Shown: piece after piece, positions 25,495 through 33,401 of the stretch
Numbering within the stretch: the stretch's first letter is position 1
Layout: each line of letters starts with the position of its first letter
Source: Desulfocapsa sp.
Lineage (GTDB): Bacteria; Desulfobacterota; Desulfobulbia; Desulfobulbales; Desulfocapsaceae
Reading direction: 5' to 3'
NCBI GenBank assembly: GCA_013792135.1
Contig: VMSP01000106.1
Location: 1-35,131 of the forward strand
DNA: 35,131 bases
Notes under the pieces: model-generated
The model's input: only the letters and a program-made list of their open reading frames with translations
Database searches by the model: none
What the model was told of the DNA's origin: nothing
Program-made: the position numbers and the translations under genes

Positions 25495-26383
25495 ACTGAC
25501 TCGGCTTCGAGGGCTGCTGCACACATACGGAAAGGTGGCAGTGGCCTTTTCCGGTGGAGTAGATTCCTCCCTGCTTCTGCGGGTGGCTTGTGACACACTG
25601 GGGCAAGAGAATGTGACGGCACTTCATGCAGTTTCCTGCCTTATCCCCATTGCCGACCAGATCAAAGCCAAAGCACTGGTGACCGGCTCGAAGGGTATCC
25701 ACTGTTCGTATCTGGCTGTGAAAATCTATCCACTGCGTTGGCGTGAATTTGTGGCCAACTCAGAACAACGCTGCTATTTCTGTAAAAAGAGAATTTACTG
25801 TGCCTTTCAAAGAGAGCTGAGGCAAGTTCCCTTTGGGACGTCCATAACTGGAACTCACGTTTCCGCCGGGGTGACTCATGTTGCGCGTGACATTGAGCCA
25901 TCTTCGGCCTGCGCTGGCGAAACCGGGGATATCAAGCCTTGCTCTATTCTGCTGGATGGCACCAATAGCGATGATCTCCAAAGGCATCGACCAGGTTTGC
26001 AGGCTGTACGGGAACTATTGGTAAAGACTCCGCTGGCTGAGGCTCAGCTCAACAAAATGGATATCCGCTTTCTGGCCCGGCAGATGAGGCTGACAAACTG
26101 GAATCAACCCTCAAATTCCTGCCTTGCCACCCGGATACCAGTTTATCAAAAAATCACTATGTCTTTACTGAAGCGTATAGAGCTAGCCGAACATTTTCTT
26201 CAGGAAAAGGGATTTTTGGGGTGCCGGGTAAAACCTGATCATAATTCTATTGTGGTACACGTTCCGCATAGTGATCTTGAGAAAATGAAAGCACTCTCTT
26301 TACGCTTTGAAATGATTCGATTCTTAGAGAACCTTGGCTTTACCGAGGCTCATTTGGAAATACAAGGTCGCGAGAAAAATTAA
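25469..26383 (+). CDS. larE: LarE-type ATP-dependent sulfur transferase (PP-loop), with internal insert
   Basis: A 304-residue PP-loop ATPase. The nucleotide motif SGGVDSS is at 28-34. Cysteines 102 and 105 (RCYFCK) and 218 (SNSCLATRIP) match the three-cysteine LarE type that can hold a [4Fe-4S] cluster, as opposed to the single-cysteine sacrificial type. LarE adds sulfur to a pyridinium dicarboxylate to build the nickel-pincer cofactor; no larA, larB or larC is in view. About 30-35 residues (around 121-155, THVSAGVTHVARD region) interrupt the normal sequence just before LLDGTNSDDL, and their DNA is related to the tsaD insert. The start is TTG (or GTG three bases on), overlapping the DUF39 gene by 26 bases, suggesting coupled translation. 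Confidence 0.88.
   Translation: MVEKDLKNKLTRLRGLLHTYGKVAVAFSGGVDSSLLLRVACDTLGQENVTALHAVSCLIPIADQIKAKALVTGSKGIHCSYLAVKIYPLRWREFVANSEQRCYFCKKRIYCAFQRELRQVPFGTSITGTHVSAGVTHVARDIEPSSACAGETGDIKPCSILLDGTNSDDLQRHRPGLQAVRELLVKTPLAEAQLNKMDIRFLARQMRLTNWNQPSNSCLATRIPVYQKITMSLLKRIELAEHFLQEKGFLGCRVKPDHNSIVVHVPHSDLEKMKALSLRFEMIRFLENLGFTEAHLEIQGREKN
25829..25933 (+). repeat. In-frame repeat insert in larE
   Basis: About 105 bases encoding the extra LarE residues. The core TTTCCGCCGGGGTGACTCAT followed by GTTGCGCGTGACA aligns with the tsaD insert. The left part, ACTTTGGGACGTCC-like on one strand, also resembles the cbiET insert. Confidence 0.62.
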
Positions 26384-26428
26384 TATTTTTATCTGATGAA
26401 CATTCATTTTTTCTTGATTCATCACCTG

Positions 26429-26462
26429 GATTCATATATGATATTTTTTTAATATATGAATC
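26429..26462. promoter_or_regulatory. 11-bp perfect inverted repeat after larE
   Basis: GATTCATATAT (26429-26439) and ATATATGAATC (26452-26462) flank a 12-base loop with a run of eight T. It could be a weak terminator for the DUF39-larE unit or an operator for the HU gene. The stem is AT-rich. Confidence 0.4.
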
Positions 26463-26641
26463 GTTACAGCTTGATTTTAAAGGAGTGTAGAAAAGTCAGT
26501 AGTAAAAGAAATTGCTTTAAAAAGCTCTTTTTCTTTTGACAATTCGAAATGCTTCTATTAAAGCACTATCAAGTATTGGAGGAAGGGGAACGATACTATC
26601 TGCCCCTGAAGGTAAAGAATGATTTTTTCCGGGAGGAATCC

Positions 26642-26914
26642 ATGAACAAGAAGGAATTAGTTGAGAGTATTGCAGGGGCAGCCGACATCAGTAAAGCAGC
26701 AGCAGAAAAAGCATTGAATGGAACACTTGCTGCTATTGCAGATGCTTTAAAGAAAAATGACAAAGTTACCCTTGTAGGTTTCGGTACTTTTTCAGTTTCC
26801 AAGCGTGAAGCACGTACTGGCAGAAATCCTCAATCTGGAAAAACCATCAAGATTCCAGCCAAGAATGTTGCTAAATTCAAGGCAGGATCCAAGCTTTCCG
26901 AAGCTATAAATTAA
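26642..26914 (+). CDS. hup: Histone-like DNA-binding protein HU
   Basis: A 90-residue protein of standard HU length. It has the HU/IHF fold pattern: MNKKELVESIA, two N-terminal helices, the VTLVGFGTFSV turn, and the DNA-binding arm RTGRNPQSGKTIKIPA with the minor-groove-inserting Asn-Pro. The ATG at 26642 follows GGGAGGAA; the frame extends to 26549, but those residues are not part of HU proteins. It bends and compacts DNA as a dimer. A TTGACA box at 26536-26541 may be part of its promoter. A strong terminator follows, so the gene is monocistronic. Confidence 0.97.
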   Translation: MNKKELVESIAGAADISKAAAEKALNGTLAAIADALKKNDKVTLVGFGTFSVSKREARTGRNPQSGKTIKIPAKNVAKFKAGSKLSEAIN

Positions 26915-27015
26915 ATTTTCTACAATCAATACATGTTGCATTTGACTGATTATAAGACATAGTTCAGATCAGTGTCAGATGTAAAGGACTAATGTTGATC
27001 ACATGATATGTTGGG

Positions 27016-27052
27016 AAAAGCCGTACAGTAATTACTGTACGGCTTTTTTTTT
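27016..27052 (+). terminator. Strong intrinsic terminator after hup
   Basis: A perfect palindrome, AAAAGCCGTACAGTAA followed by its complement (27016-27047), runs into a nine-T tract (27044-27052). It separates hup from the cobalamin operon. The centre is fully self-complementary, so a few central pairs would open to form the loop. Confidence 0.93.
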
Positions 27053-27078
27053 GAGCGAAATACCATGAGCTTCTCTGG

Positions 27079-28185
27079 ATGAAAAGATTACGGTCAGGAT
27101 ATACTACCGGGGCCTGTGCAGCAGCTGCCGCTAAAGCTGCCACCCTCATGCTGAACACTGGATTTAGCCAGAATCAGGTAACAATCCCCTTCCCAGATGG
27201 TTCGCGGGTCATTTTTCAGCTCTGCGCCTGTCAGTGGCAAGACCCAACTCACACTACAGCCCTTGCGGCAGTCATTAAAGATGCAGGTGATGACCCGGAT
27301 GTCACCAACAAGGCAAGGATTGAGGCTGTTGTCAGATTCGCCACCCCCGATGACGTGCAAGATGATCAGATAATTATTGCTGGGGGCACCGGTATTGGCA
27401 CTGTAACCAAACTTGGGCTGGCAATTCCAGTTGGTGAACCCGCAATAAACCCGGTCCCGAGAAAGATGATCCGGGAGGCAGTGACTGAAGCCCTTTCCCT
27501 CTCTGCCATTACTGCCAACCGCCCCCTAGTCGTCACCATCTCCATCCCCAACGGCGTGAAACTGGCTGAAAAGACCCTGAACCATCGTCTGGGGATCATT
27601 GGAGGCCTTTCCATCCTGGGGACAACCGGAATTGTCAGGCCCGTTTCGGCTGAGGCCTGGACTGCTACCATCAGCACCTCAATGGATGTTGCCCGTGAAG
27701 CAGGAGTTGAGGCAATTGTTCTCTCCACCGGCCGGACATCAGAATCTACGGTGCAACAGCACCTGCTGCTGCCGGATGAGGCTTATGTGATGATGGGCGA
27801 TTACCTCCAATTTGCACTTGAAGATGCAGGGAAACATGGCTTTTCCGCCATCCATCTGGCGGCCATGTGGGCCAAGATATTGAAAGGGGCCATGCGCATC
27901 CCCCAAACCCATGTCCGCCATGGCGCCCTTGAAATCGAAAACACCATCTCTTTTCTTGAGACCATGGGAACTGCACCCACCATCTTACAGGGACTTACCG
28001 GATCAAATACCGCCCGCGAGATCTATGAACGGCTGATCGCCATGGAGGCCCATGACACTATCAAAAAGGTCTGTTGCGCTGCCCGGGATTACTGTCAAGA
28101 CGTATCCGGTCTTCCAGTCACTGTCTATCTCGTGCACAGCTCCCGACAGATTGTCGAATCAATACCGGGGAACCTGCCAAAATGA
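27079..28185 (+). CDS. cbiD: Cobalt-precorrin-5B C1-methyltransferase CbiD
   Basis: A 368-residue protein with the typical CbiD start LRSGYTTGACAAAAAKAA and the glycine-rich IIAGGTGIGTVTKLGL segment, then SIPNGVKLAEKTLN and LGIIGGLSILGTTGIV. CbiD methylates C1 of the corrin ring in the anaerobic (early cobalt) cobalamin pathway. It is the first gene of a tight unit whose stop overlaps the start of cbiET by four bases (ATGA). No cobalamin riboswitch was recognised in the short spacer after the hup terminator, so control may differ from the usual B12 switch, or promoter and control elements lie within 27053-27078. Confidence 0.96.
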   Translation: MKRLRSGYTTGACAAAAAKAATLMLNTGFSQNQVTIPFPDGSRVIFQLCACQWQDPTHTTALAAVIKDAGDDPDVTNKARIEAVVRFATPDDVQDDQIIIAGGTGIGTVTKLGLAIPVGEPAINPVPRKMIREAVTEALSLSAITANRPLVVTISIPNGVKLAEKTLNHRLGIIGGLSILGTTGIVRPVSAEAWTATISTSMDVAREAGVEAIVLSTGRTSESTVQQHLLLPDEAYVMMGDYLQFALEDAGKHGFSAIHLAAMWAKILKGAMRIPQTHVRHGALEIENTISFLETMGTAPTILQGLTGSNTAREIYERLIAMEAHDTIKKVCCAARDYCQDVSGLPVTVYLVHSSRQIVESIPGNLPK

Positions 28186-29510
28186 GCCAGACAAAAGTAC
28201 GTCTGATCGGGGTAGAGAATGGTGAGCAGATTTCTGACAAACTCATTGATTTCCTGCAAAATTGCCGGGTGCTGGTTCTCTCAAAACGACACCGAACTAT
28301 GTTTTCTTCCATCCTGGGCCAGCAAGCAGCAAAACGCCTTATCCCCATTGCCCCGGTTCAGGAGGCGCTAACTCAGGTGGCTCTCGAATTAGCACATGAC
28401 GATGTGGCAATTTTCGCCTCGGGAGACCCCCTTTTTTTTGGGATTGGCCGTACCCTGCTTCAGGTTTTTGGACCTGAGCGTATCATGGTCTATCCAGCAC
28501 GTTCATCTATGCAGATCGCTTTTTCCCGCTTCAAGATCCCCTGGGATGACGCCAGATTCCTTTCCCTGCATGGACGTGAAACAGACAACCTTGCAGCCAG
28601 CATCCTCATCCACGACAAGGTTTTCCTCTTTACCGATCACAGCTTCAGTCCTGATATGATTGCCCGTTCCCTGCTGATTGAATGCGGCAAAGGGATTAAT
28701 AGCGATTACATGGTTCATGTGGCAGAAAATCTGGAGATGGACAATGAACGCCTGCACACAGGCACCCTCAGCGAGATTGCTGTGCGCAGCTTTGATCCTC
28801 TTAATGTGATGATCCTGCTTAAGATCGTGCCACCATCAACAGCACCCTCTTTTGGTCTGTCGGAAGACGAAATCGCCCACAGCCGCGGCCTGATCACCAA
28901 AAACGAGGTACGGGCCGCAAGCCTGCATGCCCTGCGACTGCCGCGACAGGGGGTATTCTGGGACGTGGGTGCAGGTTCAGGAGCAGTCGGCCTTGAGGCG
29001 GCGCGTCTTTTCCCTGAGCTTCAGGTGTTTGCTGTTGAACGCGAAGATGAACAAATAGGAAATATTCAAAGAAACCGTGAACAATTCCAAACATGGAATC
29101 TTCAGGTCTTCCATGGCAGCGCCCCTGATACCCTGGCATCCCTGCCCTCCCCTGACAGGGTCTTTATCGGCGGCAGCGGAGGGCATCTCCGTGCCATTAT
29201 TGAACATGCAGCAGGAAGATTGAACCCGGGGGGGAGGATTGTGGTCAATGCCGTTTTAGAAAAAACGGCACAGAATGCGCCTGCATTTCTCCATGAACAG
29301 GGGCTGACGACAAGCCTCAGTGAGATCAGAGTTACACGGAGCAGCTATCCGCAGGCCATGGAGAACCCGACCTCACTCGCTCCAGTGACGAACGCTCCGA
29401 ATGAAGTGCCCTTGGGGAGAGAAGATCGACCTGACCAGGGGACTCAAACCATGCACCCTATTACCATTATTGTCGGCCAGAAAAAATCAGGCCCTGGAGA
29501 AAACAGATGA
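28182..29510 (+). CDS. cbiET: Fused CbiE/CbiT precorrin-6Y/-7 methyltransferase-decarboxylase (CobL type)
   Basis: A 442-residue fusion. The N-terminal half (about 1-205) is a CbiE tetrapyrrole methylase, with FASGDPLFFGIG. The C-terminal half (about 235-440) is CbiT, a SAM-dependent class I methyltransferase with WDVGAGSGAVGLEAA and FIGGSGG. Together they methylate C5 and C15 and decarboxylate the C12 acetate. The start is the ATG overlapping the cbiD stop by four bases. An extra stretch of about 28 residues (NPTSLAPVTNAPNEVPLG onward) separates the CbiT core from its usual final strand HPITIIVG. Its DNA resembles the tsaD and larE inserts. The gene overlaps cbiF by four bases. Confidence 0.95.
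   Translation: MSQTKVRLIGVENGEQISDKLIDFLQNCRVLVLSKRHRTMFSSILGQQAAKRLIPIAPVQEALTQVALELAHDDVAIFASGDPLFFGIGRTLLQVFGPERIMVYPARSSMQIAFSRFKIPWDDARFLSLHGRETDNLAASILIHDKVFLFTDHSFSPDMIARSLLIECGKGINSDYMVHVAENLEMDNERLHTGTLSEIAVRSFDPLNVMILLKIVPPSTAPSFGLSEDEIAHSRGLITKNEVRAASLHALRLPRQGVFWDVGAGSGAVGLEAARLFPELQVFAVEREDEQIGNIQRNREQFQTWNLQVFHGSAPDTLASLPSPDRVFIGGSGGHLRAIIEHAAGRLNPGGRIVVNAVLEKTAQNAPAFLHEQGLTTSLSEIRVTRSSYPQAMENPTSLAPVTNAPNEVPLGREDRPDQGTQTMHPITIIVGQKKSGPGENR
29365..29448 (+). repeat. Probable in-frame repeat insert near the end of cbiET
   Basis: About 84 bases encoding extra residues just before the last strand of CbiT. CTCGCTCCAGTGACGAACG and ATGAAGTGCCCTTGGGGAG align with complementary-strand segments of the tsaD and larE inserts (CTCGCCCCAGCGGAAG; ATGGACGTCCCAAAGGGAAC). 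The relation is weaker than between tsaD and larE. Confidence 0.45.
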
Positions 29511-30331
29511 GTGAATCTAATCGGTCCGCTACCGCCACCACTTGCGCCCCCATCCTTGGGGAGTCCCTGGCTGTTAGACCAATAGCCTTTGTCGGGGCAG
29601 GACCAGGGGACGTAGAACTGATCACCGTAAAGGGTAGGCGACTGCTTGATCATGCCGATTGTATCGTCTATGCCGGCAGCCTGGTTAATCCTGCAATTCT
29701 TGCAGGATGCAAGGCCCGAATCCATGACTCTGCAGGGATGAATCTGGAAGAGATTATTGAGACAATGGCAACCGCCTGGCACAATGGTCAATTCGTGGTT
29801 CGCCTCCATACCGGCGACCCATCCATCTTTGGGGCCATCAAGGAACAGATGCAGCGACTGGACGCTATCGACATCCCCTATATGGTTGTACCAGGTGTCA
29901 GTTCTGCCTTTGGTGCTGCCGCCGCCTTAAAAGCTGAACTGACCCTGCCGGAGATCGCTCAGACGGTCATTATCACCCGTCAGGAAGGGAGAACCCCGGT
30001 GCCGGAACTTGAAAAACTTAGCCTTCTGGCAGCCCACCAGACCACCATGCTCATTTTTCTTTCCGTATCCATGATTGAGACTGTAGTGCTTGAACTGCTG
30101 GCCGGCGGCTACGGTGAGAGTACACCGGTGGCCGTGGTGGAAAAAGCAACCTGGGACAGTGAGCAGATCATCTTAGGGACCCTTGCAGATATCGCCCTCA
30201 AGATTCGTGAGGCCGGTATCTGCAAGACTGCGCTCATCTGTGTGGGCAGGGTCTTTGCTGATCTGCCGCTTGCAGCTGTTTCAAAACTCTATGACAAGGA
30301 ATTCAGCCATGGCAGTCGCGCAGCAGCATAA
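29507..30331 (+). CDS. cbiF: Precorrin-4 / cobalt-precorrin-4 C11-methyltransferase
   Basis: A 274-residue tetrapyrrole methylase with the SAM-binding GPGDVELITV motif (about 34-43), CIVYAGSLVNPAIL, RLHTGDPSIFGAI and VPGVSSAFGAAAALKAELTLP. It methylates C11 of the corrin precursor. CbiF (anaerobic) and CobM (aerobic) are close homologues; cbiD and a fused cbiET nearby favour the anaerobic name. The N-terminus has about 25 residues more than usual, without known function. It overlaps cbiET by four bases and cobO by 23 bases, consistent with coupled translation. Confidence 0.95.
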   Translation: MSESNRSATATTCAPILGESLAVRPIAFVGAGPGDVELITVKGRRLLDHADCIVYAGSLVNPAILAGCKARIHDSAGMNLEEIIETMATAWHNGQFVVRLHTGDPSIFGAIKEQMQRLDAIDIPYMVVPGVSSAFGAAAALKAELTLPEIAQTVIITRQEGRTPVPELEKLSLLAAHQTTMLIFLSVSMIETVVLELLAGGYGESTPVAVVEKATWDSEQIILGTLADIALKIREAGICKTALICVGRVFADLPLAAVSKLYDKEFSHGSRAAA

Positions 30332-30863
30332 GGGGAATGACTCCACCAAGGGGCTGATCGCCGTTTTCACCGGCAACGGCAAAGGCAAGACCACGGCAGC
30401 ACTAGGTCTTGCCTTCAGGGCCTTAGGGCACAATCATCGGGTTTCGGTCATACAGTTCATCAAGGGAAGCTGGAAATACGGTGAGCTGGAAGCCGCCAGA
30501 ATATTCAAACCCCTGCTCGATTTCCATGTAATGGGCTGCGGATTCACCTGGAAGTCAGATGACCTGGAAAAAGACAAGGCTGCGGCCAGAGAAGCCTGGG
30601 CGTTTGCCGTGCACACCATCCGGGAAAATAGGCATGAGTTGGTTATCTTAGATGAGCTCACTTATCTTTCCCATTATAAGATCATTGAAGAAGAGGAGAT
30701 CCTTGCCGTTCTCCGCGACAAACCCCCTGCCATGCATATTGCCATCACCGGACGTTATGCCTCTGAGGCCCTGATAAACCTTGCCGACCTGGTCACTGAG
30801 ATGCGTGAGATCAAGCATCCATACCAGAATGGGGTCAAGGCGCAACGAGGAATGGAATTCTGA
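30309..30863 (+). CDS. cobO: Cob(I)alamin adenosyltransferase (CobA/CobO/BtuR type)
   Basis: A 184-residue P-loop enzyme with GNGKGKTTAALGLAFRALG and the VSVIQFIKG strand, then VILDELTY and IAITGRYA. It transfers the adenosyl group of ATP to cobalt in reduced corrinoids. The ATG at 30309 has AAGGA eight bases upstream and lies inside the end of cbiF; an upstream frame to 30183 is not needed. It is the last gene of the corrin unit. The final residues (KAQRGMEF) match the conserved tail of the family. Confidence 0.95.
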   Translation: MAVAQQHKGNDSTKGLIAVFTGNGKGKTTAALGLAFRALGHNHRVSVIQFIKGSWKYGELEAARIFKPLLDFHVMGCGFTWKSDDLEKDKAAAREAWAFAVHTIRENRHELVILDELTYLSHYKIIEEEEILAVLRDKPPAMHIAITGRYASEALINLADLVTEMREIKHPYQNGVKAQRGMEF

Positions 30864-30994
30864 AAAAACACAGACAAGACATCACTCACCGTCCCGATAT
30901 TGACACCTGAGCTGCACAGAAGTAAGATAAACGCTTTCATCAGTCTATTTTTACTGATACTATCCCCACTTTTTTCATGTCAGGGAGAAAAAAT

Positions 30995-31579
30995 ATGGAA
31001 TCATTTGATGTATTACTTGAAATATCAACCAAGATTCATGGCCATATCTGCGCCGGTCAGGTGATCGGGGTGCGGATGTCCATGATCGGCCTTGAGGCTA
31101 TTGGCATTCAGGATCCTAAAGGACTGGATCGAAAAAAACTTTACATCCTGGTTGAGATCGATCGCTGCGCCACCGATGCCATCCAGTCAGTCACAGGATG
31201 CAGCCTGGGAAAACGGTCCATGCGTTGGATTGATTATGGGATCATGGCTGCCACTTTTGTCAATCTTGACACGGGCAAGGCGGTTCGAATTGTTGCCCGC
31301 GAAGAGTCAAGAGAGCTCTCTAAAAAATATTGCCCTGAAATCGAGAACAAATACGCGCGGCAGCTGGATGCCTACCGGATCATGCCTCAGGAGGAACTCT
31401 TCACCGTAGAAGAAGTAACGGTAATCATCCCCGAGCAGGATATGCCGGGACGTCCTCTGAAACGAATCCAATGCCAATCCTGTGGCGACTGGGTTCAGGA
31501 TTGCCGTGATGTAGAACAGGATGGAAAATTGCTGTGCCGGGGCTGCGCCCATGGAAAATATTATACTAGAAAAAAGTAA
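30995..31579 (+). CDS. FmdE-type protein (formylmethanofuran dehydrogenase subunit E family)
   Basis: A 194-residue protein. The FmdE core (about 1-130) has HGHICAGQVIGVRMS near the N-terminus and then EIDRCATDAIQSVTGCSLGKRS, with histidine and cysteines likely to hold a metal. A C-terminal zinc ribbon follows, with CQSC and CRGC. The ATG at 30995 follows GGGAGA. Such proteins occur in methanogens and sulfate reducers without the rest of formylmethanofuran dehydrogenase; their role is unclear but linked to molybdenum or tungsten enzymes. It lies 131 bases after cobO and may be in the same transcript. Confidence 0.87.
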   Translation: MESFDVLLEISTKIHGHICAGQVIGVRMSMIGLEAIGIQDPKGLDRKKLYILVEIDRCATDAIQSVTGCSLGKRSMRWIDYGIMAATFVNLDTGKAVRIVAREESRELSKKYCPEIENKYARQLDAYRIMPQEELFTVEEVTVIIPEQDMPGRPLKRIQCQSCGDWVQDCRDVEQDGKLLCRGCAHGKYYTRKK

Positions 31580-31614
31580 GGAGTGAGTGCTGAGTGTCCA
31601 CTTCGTCCACTTTA

Positions 31615-31670
31615 TCTACAACTTACTACTTTCTATTTTCTACTCACAACTTACTACTCTCCACTCCATC
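31615..31670 (+). repeat. Degenerate 7-base repeat array abutting the hisHF start codon
   Basis: In sevens: CTACAAC, TTACTAC, TTTCTAT, TTTCTAC, TCACAAC, TTACTAC, TCTCCAC, then TCCATC directly before the ATG at 31671. The same base pattern (TTACNAC) and the same closing CATCATG are seen before the protease at 8000. On the left side, 31580-31596 has the complementary G-rich form (GAGTGAGTGCTGAG). Confidence 0.72.
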
Positions 31671-33287
31671 ATGATAACACTCCTTGACTATGGCGCCGGC
31701 AATGTCCGCAGCGTCAGAAATGCAATTACCCGGCTGGGCTATACTGTTCGTGATGTGCAGGGCCCTCAGGATATTCTGACTGCCGAAAAACTGATTTTTC
31801 CAGGCGTTGGCAGCTTCGGTTCAGTGATGCAGCGCCTGCATCGTGATGGACTGGTGGAACCCCTCATTGAACGGATTCGTCTCAACAAACCCTTCCTTGG
31901 CATCTGTGTCGCCCTTCAGGCCCTGTTTGACGGCAGCGAAGAATCACCGGGTGTAGCAGGCCTGTCAATCCTGCCCGGCCAGATCAAACGGTTCACAGGT
32001 CTAAATTCGTTAAACGATCAAGCCGTGCCACTGTCTGTGCCCCAGATTGGCTGGAATGGGATTGTCCTTCATAAAGAATCCCCCATACTCAAAAACTACC
32101 ATGGCCAGAAACTCTATTTTGTCCATTCCTTCCGGGCATCGGTCGCTGATGTGGGTCCGGACTGGCTCCTTAGCACTACCGATTATGGCGATTCTTTTGT
32201 CAGTGGCGTGGAGAAGGGCAATGTTACCGCCTTTCAGTTCCATCCCGAAAAAAGTGGTGAGGCCGGACTGAATATCCTGAAAAATTATCTTGATTCCCAA
32301 GGAAATGAAGCAATTAGCGTACGACAGTCCCTGCCGGTTCAGGATAAAAGGACACATATTGCCAAAAGGATTATTGCCTGCCTCGACGTGCGCACCAACG
32401 ATCAAGGTGACCTGGTGGTAACCAAAGGCGATCAATATGATGTGCGCAACGATGGCGAGGTGCGCAACCTGGGCAAACCGGTTGAGCTCGCCCGTCGCTA
32501 TTATGAAGAAGGCGCGGATGAAATAACCTTTCTCAATATCACCGGCTTCCGGGACTTCCCCATGAAGGATCAACCTATGCTTGAGGTGCTGCAGCGGACC
32601 TCGGAGAATGTCTTTGTCCCTCTGACCATCGGTGGCGGTATCCGTGAGTTTACCGATTCAGACGGTAAACATTATTCCGCGCTCGATGTGGCCGCTGAAT
32701 ATTTTCGTTCCGGGGCTGACAAGATTTCCATCGGCAGTGATGCGGTGTATGCGGTGGAGGAATTTCTAAAAACAGGCAAGAGAAGCGGTAAAAGTGCCAT
32801 TGAGCAAATCTCCATGGTCTATGGCGCCCAGGCCGTGGTGATCTCCGTTGACCCCCGGCGAGTCTATGCCCATGCCCCTGAAGATACCGCTCATAACACT
32901 ATTGAAACCACAACCCCGGGGCCGCATGGTGAGAACTACTGCTGGTATCAGTGTACCGTCAAAGGTGGTCGTGAAGGACGCGACATCGACGCCCTACAAC
33001 TGGCCAAGACATGTGAACTATTGGGGGCAGGAGAAATACTCCTCAACTGTATAGACAAGGATGGGACCAACAGCGGTTTTGATCATGAACTGATCAGGCA
33101 GGTGCGAGGAGCGGTGACCATTCCCGTGATTGCCTCATCGGGTGCAGGCTCGGCCCAGCATTTTGTCGACGTCTTCCAGGAAACCGATGTGGAGGCGGCA
33201 CTTGCGGCCGGTATCTTCCATCGTCAGGAAGTTCCGGTCAGTGAAGTAAAAGAGGCCATGAGAAAGAATGGCATCGAGACCAGGTAA
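31671..33287 (+). CDS. hisHF: Fused HisHF imidazole glycerol phosphate synthase, eukaryote type
   Basis: A 538-residue fusion of the glutaminase HisH and the cyclase HisF. Residues 1-210 are the glutaminase, with nucleophile Cys79 (FLGICVALQ) and His191 and Glu193 (FQFHPEKSG). From about 228 the cyclase begins with KRIIACLDV, including Asp239. It contains the long loop RTNDQGDLVVTKGDQYDV, then FLNITGFRDFP, VVISVDPRRVY and IASSGAG. This loop and the extended segments match the plant and fungal HIS7 enzyme rather than ordinary bacterial HisF. It makes IGP and AICAR in histidine synthesis. The start at 31671 fits HisH proteins; no Shine-Dalgarno is present, because a heptamer array abuts the ATG. 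No other his genes are in the window. Confidence 0.95.
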   Translation: MITLLDYGAGNVRSVRNAITRLGYTVRDVQGPQDILTAEKLIFPGVGSFGSVMQRLHRDGLVEPLIERIRLNKPFLGICVALQALFDGSEESPGVAGLSILPGQIKRFTGLNSLNDQAVPLSVPQIGWNGIVLHKESPILKNYHGQKLYFVHSFRASVADVGPDWLLSTTDYGDSFVSGVEKGNVTAFQFHPEKSGEAGLNILKNYLDSQGNEAISVRQSLPVQDKRTHIAKRIIACLDVRTNDQGDLVVTKGDQYDVRNDGEVRNLGKPVELARRYYEEGADEITFLNITGFRDFPMKDQPMLEVLQRTSENVFVPLTIGGGIREFTDSDGKHYSALDVAAEYFRSGADKISIGSDAVYAVEEFLKTGKRSGKSAIEQISMVYGAQAVVISVDPRRVYAHAPEDTAHNTIETTTPGPHGENYCWYQCTVKGGREGRDIDALQLAKTCELLGAGEILLNCIDKDGTNSGFDHELIRQVRGAVTIPVIASSGAGSAQHFVDVFQETDVEAALAAGIFHRQEVPVSEVKEAMRKNGIETR

Positions 33288-33401
33288 GGTTACAGTTCAT
33301 TCGTTATTTAAGTTGAACGTCTCGGAGATATGATAGAATACACCAAAGCAGATCCAATTGAATGACCTTGCCTTGGTATGCCTGCTATGTCGAAAAAGAC
33401 A

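Noticed and set aside
31590-31602. 13-base identity (CTGAGTGTCCACT) with the candidate IS end at 35008-35020
   Set aside because: It sits in heptamer-type low-complexity sequence, and no other IS sequence is near; chance or shared simple sequence is as likely as an IS remnant.
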